From Methylococcales bacterium (lineage in GTDB: Bacteria > Pseudomonadota > Gammaproteobacteria > Methylococcales > Methylomonadaceae), in the NCBI GenBank assembly GCA_023134955.1, contig JAGLUC010000143.1, forward strand, positions 1 through 5,536: DNA of 5,536 nucleotides, read 5' to 3'. The first letter of the stretch is position 1. The number at the start of each line of letters is the position of its first letter. Of this stretch, positions 1-5,041 are shown piece by piece. Below the pieces are notes generated by a model. It made no database searches. It saw only the letters and a program-made list of their open reading frames with translations, and had not been told where the DNA came from. The position numbers and the translations under genes were made by a program.

Positions 1-167
1 TTAACTTTAAGACCGCCAGAGTTTTCAAAGCGAGCGGTTATTGTATAGGATTGTTCACTGTAAAAAGAGCCGAGATTGCTTATTTGCATTGCCATAAAGA
101 ACAGGGCTGCAATACTACAAGCAACAAAAAGTCCAACTAAAGTATCCTGTGTTTTAGTGTTCTGCAT
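1..167 (-). CDS. mlaD: MlaD, MCE-domain lipid-binding subunit of the Mla phospholipid transporter (N-terminal part only)
   Basis: Reading leftwards from the ATG at 167-165 gives 55 codons open to the window edge, so the C-terminal two thirds or so is missing. The peptide starts MQNTKTQDTLVGLFV and has one hydrophobic segment at about residues 10-30, the usual N-terminal inner-membrane anchor. From residue 40 it reads YTITARFENSGGLKV, the typical first strand of the MCE domain. In the family, MlaD forms a periplasmic hexameric ring on the MlaFE complex, with a central channel that passes phospholipids to or from the carrier MlaC. The start is supported by a GGAGA at 180-176, inside the last codons of mlaE and 8 nt from the ATG. 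The gap to the mlaE stop is a single base, so translation is probably coupled. The identification is firm because of the motif and its position directly after mlaE. Confidence 0.93.
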   Translation of the reverse strand, partial: MQNTKTQDTLVGLFVACSIAALFFMAMQISNLGSFYSEQSYTITARFENSGGLKV

Positions 168-168
168 G

Positions 169-951
169 TTAAATGTCTCCAAACATGAGTGCGGTTAAAA
201 TAAAATCAAGAGCAAGGATTGCGAAGGCTGAGTTTACAACGGTTCGTGTTGTTGCCCGGCTGACACCTTCGGAAGTCGGTATTGCATCATAACCTTCAAA
301 GAGGGCAATCCATGAGACAACAAAACCAAAAACAATACTCTTAATGATGCCGTTAACAATATCATCTTGAAAATCTAAATTTGCTTGCATTTGTGACCAA
401 TAAGAACCTTCGTCGACACCAAGCATTTCGACTCCTGCTATGTGTCCACCAATAACACCAATTGAACTGAATAAAGCGGCAAGTAATGGCATGGCAAGAA
501 AACCTGATAGAAAACGAGGGCTAATAATTCGTTTTATAGGGTCTATCGCCATCATTTCCATACCAGATAGCTGTTCAGTTGCTTTCATTAACCCAATCTC
601 AGCGGTTAAAGCAGAGCCTGCTCTACCTGCGAAAAGTAAGGCGGCAACCACAGGGCCTAATTCCCTGACCAGAGAAGATGCAACCATAACGCCTAAGGCT
701 TCTTCAGCACCAAAATCAGAGAGTATATAAAAACCTTGAAGTCCCAGCACCATGCCGACAAACAATCCTGAAATAGTAATGATTAAAAAAGACAAAACAC
801 CAACAGAATAGAGTTGAGCAATTAACAATCTAGGTCTGGGTATAACAGATGAGATGCCTGACAGTACTTGTAATAGAAAAAATGTGCTTCTACCTAGCTT
901 TGAAAAACCAGATAAAGTAACTTTTCCTAAATTTTGAAAAAAATTAATCAT
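169..951 (-). CDS. mlaE: MlaE, permease subunit of the Mla phospholipid ABC transporter
   Basis: This 260-residue protein has the same length as E. coli MlaE and closely resembles it throughout. MlaE is the membrane-spanning subunit of the inner-membrane MlaFEDB complex; a dimer holds lipid in a cavity under the MlaD ring. Visible parts are an N-terminal interfacial helix (about 1-30) and membrane segments at about 46-77, 86-115, 147-177, 200-223 and 237-258. The family hallmark RELGPVVAALLFAGRAGSAL lies at 96-115. It is followed by the cytoplasmic coupling region TAEIGLMKATEQLSGMEMM (116-134) that contacts the ATPase. YDAIPTSEGVSRATTRTVV (221-239) near the C-terminus is also characteristic. 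The start ATG lies 8 nt after the mlaF stop. I see no clear Shine-Dalgarno there, so translation probably depends on ribosomes arriving from mlaF. The protein looks intact. Confidence 0.97.
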   Translation of the reverse strand: MINFFQNLGKVTLSGFSKLGRSTFFLLQVLSGISSVIPRPRLLIAQLYSVGVLSFLIITISGLFVGMVLGLQGFYILSDFGAEEALGVMVASSLVRELGPVVAALLFAGRAGSALTAEIGLMKATEQLSGMEMMAIDPIKRIISPRFLSGFLAMPLLAALFSSIGVIGGHIAGVEMLGVDEGSYWSQMQANLDFQDDIVNGIIKSIVFGFVVSWIALFEGYDAIPTSEGVSRATTRTVVNSAFAILALDFILTALMFGDI

Positions 952-959
952 ATGAAGGC

Positions 960-1775
960 TTAGGTTTCAAATAGATCATTTTGGTAATCAATTGCAGGAT
1001 AATGAAAATGCACTGGGCCATCTGCATCACCTTTCATAAACTGCTGAACCCATTCGGAATCTGAATTTTTAATTTGTTCTGGAGTTCCTTGCCCAATAAT
1101 TTTCCCTCCTGATAATACATAAATATAATCAGCAATGCTGGCTGTTTCTTTAACATCGTGAGACACAATAATGCTGGTAAGCTTCAAAGCGTTATTGAGT
1201 TCTTTAATGAGTTTGACTAAAGTGCCTAGGGAAATGGGGTCTTGTCCGGTAAAAGGTTCGTCATACATAATCATCATGGGATCAAGGGCAATGGCTCTTG
1301 CCAAGGCAACTCTTCTTGCCATGCCGCCAGATAATTCATTAGGCATAAGGTCTCTGGCACCACGTAGACCAACTGCATGTAATTTCATCAGCACCAGGGT
1401 GCGAATCATAGACTCAGACAGCCTAGTATGCTCCCGTAAGGGCAATGCAATATTATCATAAACATTAATATCGGTGAGTAATGCTCCACTTTGAAATAAC
1501 ATGCCCATGCGTTTTCTAAGTGTGTATAAATCAGCACGTTTTAACTGATGTACATTTTCTTTATCTACTTCGATTGATCCCTTGTCAGGTGTAAGTTGCC
1601 CACCAATAAGTTTCAATAGCGTGGTTTTACCTGTGCCACTTGGCCCCATGACGGCGGTGATCTTCCCCCGTTGAATGGTTAAGGAAATATCGTCAAATAT
1701 TTTTCTTGAGCCGTGAGAAAAGCTCACGTTTTGTATTGAAACTATATCGGAGTTGAGGTTTACGCTATTATCCAT
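960..1775 (-). CDS. mlaF: MlaF, ATPase subunit of the Mla phospholipid ABC transporter
   Basis: This 271-residue ABC ATPase powers phospholipid movement by MlaFEDB at the cytoplasmic face of the inner membrane. All nucleotide-binding elements are present: Walker A GPSGTGKT (44-51), Q-loop Gln95 in MLFQSGALL, signature LSGGM (148-152), Walker B MIMYDEP (168-174) with catalytic Glu173, and the H-loop His206 in SHD. SGALLTDINVYDNIALPLREHT after the Q-loop and MKLHAVGLRGA before the signature are MlaF-type rather than general ABC sequence. The tail ADGPVHFHYPAIDYQNDL (251-268) matches the C-terminal extension that, in E. coli, reaches onto the partner MlaF subunit; Tyr264 is probably its docking tyrosine. 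The gene is the first of the leftward operon. No good Shine-Dalgarno precedes the ATG, but the N-terminus aligns with E. coli MlaF within a few residues, so this start is favoured. Confidence 0.97.
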   Translation of the reverse strand: MDNSVNLNSDIVSIQNVSFSHGSRKIFDDISLTIQRGKITAVMGPSGTGKTTLLKLIGGQLTPDKGSIEVDKENVHQLKRADLYTLRKRMGMLFQSGALLTDINVYDNIALPLREHTRLSESMIRTLVLMKLHAVGLRGARDLMPNELSGGMARRVALARAIALDPMMIMYDEPFTGQDPISLGTLVKLIKELNNALKLTSIIVSHDVKETASIADYIYVLSGGKIIGQGTPEQIKNSDSEWVQQFMKGDADGPVHFHYPAIDYQNDLFET

Positions 1776-1807
1776 GCGTTCATATGTTTTTTACAAATTA
1801 ATGTATC

Positions 1808-1837
1808 ATTTTCGCTGAGATTTATAGGATAAGTCAA
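1808..1837 (-). promoter_or_regulatory. Candidate sigma70 promoter for mlaFED
   Basis: On the minus strand, TTGACT (1837-1832, five of six matches to the -35 consensus) is followed after 18 bp by GAAAAT (1813-1808, four of six matches to the -10 consensus). This places transcription start near 1801 and gives a leader of about 25 nt before the mlaF ATG at 1775. It is the best spaced pair I could find upstream of mlaF. The -10 is weak and the region is AT-rich, so chance matches are likely. The call rests on sequence and position only. Confidence 0.4.
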
Positions 1838-1847
1838 TCTTATACTT

Positions 1848-1875
1848 TTGTATCTGTGACAGGGTGGACTATAAA
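1848..1875 (+). promoter_or_regulatory. Candidate upstream promoter for yrbG
   Basis: TATAAA at 1870-1875 is a good -10 match (five of six). The best -35 partner is the weak TTGTAT at 1848-1853, with a 16-bp spacer. Transcription would start near 1882 and the yrbG leader would be about 74 nt, including the mini-ORF at 1916-1924. The -10 lies within the inverted repeat at 1863-1881, so a protein bound to the repeat could block it. It is an alternative to, or acts alongside, the extended -10 candidate at 1917-1925. Confidence 0.25.
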
Positions 1876-1881
1876 GTCACC
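1863..1881. repeat. Imperfect inverted repeat in the mla/yrbG divergent region
   Basis: GGTG-G-ACT (1863-1870) pairs with AGTCACC (1875-1881): seven base pairs with one bulged G and an ATAA loop. As DNA it could be an operator half-site pair; as RNA it would be a short hairpin. No T-run follows, so it does not look like a terminator. It overlaps the TATAAA at 1870-1875 and lies between the two divergent transcripts. The symmetry is directly visible; any function is inference. Confidence 0.35.
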
Positions 1882-1895
1882 AGAATAAATGAGCT

Positions 1896-1925
1896 TTGGT
1901 GGCGAGGAAGTAAAAATGTCATAAT
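1896..1925 (+). promoter_or_regulatory. Candidate extended -10 promoter for the yrbG-kdsDC-lptCA operon
   Basis: TGTCATAAT at 1917-1925 fits the extended -10 pattern TGn followed by TATAAT, with five of six matches in the hexamer. A weak -35 (TTGGTG, 1896-1901) lies 18 bp upstream, which is tolerable because extended -10 promoters need little -35. Transcription would start near 1932, leaving a leader of about 24 nt before the yrbG ATG, with no Shine-Dalgarno. This is the most convincing plus-strand promoter in the gap. It competes with the mini-ORF reading of the same bases. Confidence 0.45.
1904..1924 (+). other. Shine-Dalgarno plus two-codon start-stop ORF ahead of yrbG
   Basis: GAGGAAG (1904-1910) is the best Shine-Dalgarno in the intergenic region. 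It lies 5 nt before an ATG (1916-1918) that is followed by one serine codon and two tandem stops (TAA 1922-1924, TAA 1925-1927). The yrbG start is 31 nt after the first stop, in another frame, and has no ribosome-binding site of its own. If transcription begins upstream (the candidate at 1848-1875), this could be a minimal leader ORF that holds or delivers ribosomes. If it begins near 1932, the element is not in the mRNA and is probably accidental. Confidence 0.25.
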
Positions 1926-1955
1926 AAGATACTTTCAAAATCATTCTAAAAATAT

Positions 1956-2936
1956 ATGCTACTCAATTTTGTTGCTTTGCTTGTTGGGCTGACTGTTTTA
2001 GTCATCGCGGCTGATAAATTTGTTGTGGGTACTGCTTCAATCGCCCGAAAATTTGGGATTCCCCCTTTATTAATTGGGCTAACTATTGTTGGATTAGGAA
2101 CATCAGCACCAGAAATATTAGTTTCTGCCATTGCTTCATTTCAGGGTAATCCTGGTTTGGCGGTGGGAAATGCCTTAGGGTCTAATATTGCTAATATAGG
2201 TTTGATTCTGGGTATTACAGCACTTATTTCGCCTTTAGCATTTAAGTCTGATCTGTTGAAGCGTGAATTACCTATTTTGATGGGAGTCAGCCTGATTTGT
2301 TACTTTATGGCATTTGACGGGCTAAACAAAGTAGATGGCATATTAATGCTATTAATGTTATTTGCATTTTTGTTTTGGCTAATTCATTCAGCAAGAAAGC
2401 AGCGACTTAATCATTCGATTGTTGACCCATTAGAGCAAGAAGTGTTGAACGAAATGCCTGGTGATGTTCCTGAGAAAACAGCCTGGTTATTTTTTGCAGT
2501 AGGCTTGGTTGGATTATTGCTGAGTTCCCAGTTATTAGTCTGGGCTGCGGTTAATATTGCCGAATCTTTTGGGGTGAGTGATTTAGTGATAGGTTTAACT
2601 ATTGTTGCTTTAGGCACTAGCTTGCCAGAATTGGCAGCTTCGATTAGTAGTGTGTTGAAAAAAGAAGATGATTTGGCAGTCGGTAATATTATTGGTTCTA
2701 ATATGTATAATTTATTAGCTGTTTATTCATTGCCAGGCTTAATAGCACCAGGGGCAGTTGCTGAAAGTGTGATTAGTCGCGATTTTCCCGTTATGCTGGG
2801 GTTGACAGGGTTTTTATTTATCTTAGGCTATGGTTTTTTGAACAAAGTGGGCAAGATTAATCGCTGGGAAGGTGGCGGCTTAGTGCTGGTTTTTTGTAGC
2901 TATCAATGGATTGTTTATAAAAGTGCGATGATTTGA
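1956..2936 (+). CDS. yrbG: YrbG-type CaCA-family cation antiporter, probably Na+/Ca2+
   Basis: This 326-residue inner-membrane protein matches E. coli YrbG (325 residues) in length, order and context. It belongs to the Ca2+/cation antiporter superfamily and shows the internal duplication. Repeat one has GLTIVGLGTSAPE (41-53) and GNALGSNIAN (71-80); repeat two has GLTIVALGTSLPE (213-225) and GNIIGSNMYN (243-252). Glu53 and Glu225 are the expected ion-binding acidic residues. Hydrophobic segments fill both halves, separated by a polar cytoplasmic loop at about 145-175. The ion specificity of YrbG has not been firmly established, so Na+/Ca2+ exchange is a family-level inference. The start is fixed by an in-frame TAA at 1947-1949 and by the N-terminus MLL, as in E. 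coli. No Shine-Dalgarno is visible. It is the first gene of the KDO/LPS-transport operon; a direct role in LPS assembly is not known. Confidence 0.93.
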   Translation: MLLNFVALLVGLTVLVIAADKFVVGTASIARKFGIPPLLIGLTIVGLGTSAPEILVSAIASFQGNPGLAVGNALGSNIANIGLILGITALISPLAFKSDLLKRELPILMGVSLICYFMAFDGLNKVDGILMLLMLFAFLFWLIHSARKQRLNHSIVDPLEQEVLNEMPGDVPEKTAWLFFAVGLVGLLLSSQLLVWAAVNIAESFGVSDLVIGLTIVALGTSLPELAASISSVLKKEDDLAVGNIIGSNMYNLLAVYSLPGLIAPGAVAESVISRDFPVMLGLTGFLFILGYGFLNKVGKINRWEGGGLVLVFCSYQWIVYKSAMI

Positions 2937-2938
2937 TC

Positions 2939-3916
2939 ATGAATATACATGAGCAAAATTTAAAACAATTAGGGCTGGCGGTTATTAAGGCTGAAACCCT
3001 GGCAGTTTCTGCTTTGGCAGATAAGATTAATGATGACTTTGTACAAGCATGTCATTTAATGCTTAACTGTAAAGGACGTGTGGTAGTGACTGGAATGGGT
3101 AAGTCTGGACATATCGCAGGAAAAATTGCCGCTACATTAGCCAGTACTGGAACACCTGCGTTTTTTGTACACTCAGGAGAAGCCAGTCACGGTGATTTAG
3201 GCATGATTACCCAGCAAGATGTTGTGCTGGCATTGTCTAATTCAGGTGAAACTGGTGAAGTATTAACTATTTTGCCAATTATCAAGCGCATAGATGTACC
3301 TTTTATTGCCATGACAGGAAATCCTGAATCATCATTGGCAAAATTTGCCACGGTGCATATTGATGTGTCTGTCGAACAAGAAGCCTGTCCATTAGGGCTT
3401 GCACCAACATCCAGTACCACCGCAGCATTGGTGATGGGTGATGCTTTGGCGGTTTCTATGTTGGAAGCAAAAGGCTTTACCCGTGATGATTTTGCTTTAT
3501 CTCATCCAGGTGGAAGTTTAGGTAAACGATTATTATTGATGGTCAGGGATATTATGCATTCTGGTGAGGAGGTGCCATCCACATTGGAATCAGCATTTGT
3601 CAGTGAGGCTTTGCTTGAGATGACAGCAAAAAAATTAGGTATGACAGCCGTTGTTGATCAGTTAAATCAGGTGATTGGAGTATTCACCGATGGTGATTTA
3701 AGACGTATGCTGGAGAAAAATCTTGATATACATACTGCAAAGCTAACAGAAGTAATGACCCCAGCTTGTACAGTGATTAGTTCTGATGTATTGGCAGCAG
3801 AGGCGATGAAAGTGATGCAACAAAAAAAGATTAACGCCTTATTGATTGTGGATGAGGAAAATAAGCTGGTTGGTGCTTTGAATATGCATGATTTGATTAG
3901 AGCTGGGATTGTTTAA
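2939..3916 (+). CDS. kdsD: KdsD, D-arabinose 5-phosphate isomerase
   Basis: This cytoplasmic enzyme interconverts D-ribulose 5-phosphate and D-arabinose 5-phosphate, the first committed step to KDO for the LPS inner core. From the ATG at 2939 it has 325 residues, against 328 for E. coli KdsD. The sugar-isomerase (SIS) domain covers about 35-185, with GMGKSGHIAGK (52-62), SGEASHGDLGM (79-89) and SNSGETGE (100-107). Two CBS domains follow at about 204-262 and 270-325. The four residues important in E. coli KdsD (Lys59, Glu111, Glu152, His193) are present here as Lys55, Glu107, Glu148 and His189, a constant offset of four. The start lies 2 nt after the yrbG stop. A TTG at 2933, overlapping that stop, would add two residues, but ATG is the likelier start. 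kdsA and kdsB are not in the window. GutQ is the nearest paralogue, but the neighbours favour KdsD. Confidence 0.96.
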   Translation: MNIHEQNLKQLGLAVIKAETLAVSALADKINDDFVQACHLMLNCKGRVVVTGMGKSGHIAGKIAATLASTGTPAFFVHSGEASHGDLGMITQQDVVLALSNSGETGEVLTILPIIKRIDVPFIAMTGNPESSLAKFATVHIDVSVEQEACPLGLAPTSSTTAALVMGDALAVSMLEAKGFTRDDFALSHPGGSLGKRLLLMVRDIMHSGEEVPSTLESAFVSEALLEMTAKKLGMTAVVDQLNQVIGVFTDGDLRRMLEKNLDIHTAKLTEVMTPACTVISSDVLAAEAMKVMQQKKINALLIVDEENKLVGALNMHDLIRAGIV

Positions 3917-3953
3917 ATGATAATAGGCTAAAGATTAAAGGTGAAGGAATTGG

Positions 3954-4478
3954 ATGCGAGATAATATTGAAAAGGCTAGAAAACTTAAATTATTAATTCT
4001 GGATGTTGATGGTGTGTTGACGGATGGGCGATTATTTTTTGATAATTCTGGAACAGAATATAAATGTTTTCATGCCCGTGATGGGCATGGCATTAAGTTG
4101 TTGCGTCAAACAGGTGTTGAAGTTGCAGTTATTTCCGGGCGCAAATCGAATTCAGTTGCCATACGGATGAAAAATTTAGGCATTGAACATGTTTATCAAG
4201 GACATGAAAATAAAATTGGCGCATTTAATGAAATCATACAAGCCTTAAAGATAAAACCTGAACAAGCGGCTCATGTGGGTGATGATTTATTGGATTTGCC
4301 TATTATGACGCGAGTGGGTTTGTCCATTGCGGTTAAAGATGCAAATTTTGCAGTTAAAGACTATGCTGACTGGACGACAGAAACGTCAGGTGGCATGGGT
4401 GCGGTCAGAGAAGTTTGTGATTTTATTATGCAGGCACAAGGTACTTTTGACGATGTGTTAAAGAGCTATATGAAATGA
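3954..4478 (+). CDS. kdsC: KdsC, 3-deoxy-D-manno-octulosonate 8-phosphate phosphatase
   Basis: This 174-residue HAD-family phosphatase removes phosphate from KDO 8-phosphate to give KDO in the cytoplasm. The HAD motifs are clear: motif I DVDGVLTDG (17-25) with nucleophile Asp17 and acid/base Asp19, motif II Ser61 in ISGRKS, motif III Lys87, and motif IV GDDLLD (109-114). It lacks a cap domain, as expected for the C0 type that works as a tetramer. The tail GGMGAVREVCD (146-156) is typical of KdsC and helps form the neighbouring active site in the tetramer. E. coli KdsC is about 14 residues longer, mainly at the N-terminus, and shorter forms are common. A strong AAGGA (3944-3948), 5 nt before the ATG, confirms the start. 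The 37-nt gap after kdsD has no hairpin. Its stop overlaps the lptC start by 4 nt. Confidence 0.96.
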   Translation: MRDNIEKARKLKLLILDVDGVLTDGRLFFDNSGTEYKCFHARDGHGIKLLRQTGVEVAVISGRKSNSVAIRMKNLGIEHVYQGHENKIGAFNEIIQALKIKPEQAAHVGDDLLDLPIMTRVGLSIAVKDANFAVKDYADWTTETSGGMGAVREVCDFIMQAQGTFDDVLKSYMK

Positions 4479-5041
4479 ATTTTGCTGAATACAGAATCTA
4501 TCTGATTTTGTTTGTTTTAGGAGTTACTTCCTGGATATTAGCTGATTTTTTTGATGAACAAGCCAAAGTGGATAAAAAAATAGTCAGTCATAGTCCTGAT
4601 TATTTTAGTGTCAACTATTACAAAAAAGAAATGGACATAGATGGACTGGTTAAAAATGAATTAAATGCAGATAAAATGATTCATTATAGCGATGATGGGA
4701 AAACCCATTTAGAAAATCCTGTGATGACTTTGCATAATTCTGATGCATCGCCATGGGTTATTAAATCAAAGACAGGCATACTCGAAGCTGATGGTGATCA
4801 TTTGTTGCTGGCAGGCGATGTTTTTATTAGCCGGGCAAGAGCAAAAAAACTTAAACCTTTTATCATAAATACCTCTGAATTGCGGGTAAAGCTTTCTACT
4901 AGTTATGCTGAAACTGATCAGTGGGGTGAAATAATTGATAATCCTAACCGAACTGAAGGTGTCGGCTTGCAAGCAACTTTTGTTAAGCCTGTAAAGATCA
5001 AGTTTTTGTCTAAAGTTAAAGGGCGATATGAATTTAATTAA
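4475..5041 (+). CDS. lptC: LptC, inner-membrane-anchored LPS transport protein
   Basis: This 188-residue protein (E. coli LptC has 191) accepts LPS from the LptB2FG extractor and passes it to LptA in the periplasm. One membrane helix at about 7-24 anchors it, and the rest is a beta-jellyroll-like OstA-type domain. Family landmarks are SPDYFSVNYYKKEMDIDGL (40-58), THLENPVMTLHN (77-88), PWVIKSKTGIL (93-103), LLLAGDVFISR (110-120) and the C-terminal GVGLQATFVKPVKIKFLSKVKGRYE (162-186). Gly164 probably corresponds to E. coli Gly153, whose substitution harms assembly with LptB2FG. LptC sequences diverge strongly, so length, topology and position between kdsC and lptA carry much of the evidence. 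The start ATG overlaps the kdsC stop (ATGA), with a modest AAGAG at 4461-4465. The 3' end overlaps lptA by 14 nt. Confidence 0.93.
   Translation: MNFAEYRIYLILFVLGVTSWILADFFDEQAKVDKKIVSHSPDYFSVNYYKKEMDIDGLVKNELNADKMIHYSDDGKTHLENPVMTLHNSDASPWVIKSKTGILEADGDHLLLAGDVFISRARAKKLKPFIINTSELRVKLSTSYAETDQWGEIIDNPNRTEGVGLQATFVKPVKIKFLSKVKGRYEFN

Noticed and set aside
440..730. 96-codon plus-strand open frame opposite mlaE
   Set aside because: It lies antisense to a highly conserved permease, its translation is low-complexity and rich in Ala/Pro/Lys/Ser with no family resemblance, and it has no supporting context. It is a shadow of mlaE.
1171..1461. 96-codon plus-strand open frame opposite mlaF
   Set aside because: It is fully antisense to the ABC ATPase, across its signature and Walker B region, with no recognisable domain. 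It is a shadow frame.
1829..1843. ATAAG-tcaat-CTTAT hairpin considered as a terminator or operator
   Set aside because: It has only five mostly A-T pairs and no T-run. It lies in the promoter gap between divergent genes, where a terminator is not expected, and it overlaps the -35 of the mlaF candidate. In AT-rich DNA it is likely chance.
1946..2131. Short minus-strand frame opposite the start of yrbG
   Set aside because: It is the antisense image of the first alpha-repeat of yrbG, is rich in Thr/Pro/Asn, and has no domain. The frames at 2411-2617 (opposite yrbG), 3187-3420 (opposite kdsD) and 4766-4972 (opposite lptC) fail for the same reasons.
3917..3953. kdsD-kdsC gap considered for a terminator or internal promoter
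   Set aside because: In 37 nt I see only the kdsC ribosome-binding site, no stable hairpin and no convincing -35/-10 pair.
4050..4074. GGAACA followed by TCATG inside kdsC, considered as a sigmaE promoter like the one E. coli has upstream of lptA
   Set aside because: The -35 matches only partly, the spacer is about 13 bp rather than the expected 15-16, and the -10 is poor. The bases are explained by conserved kdsC codons.
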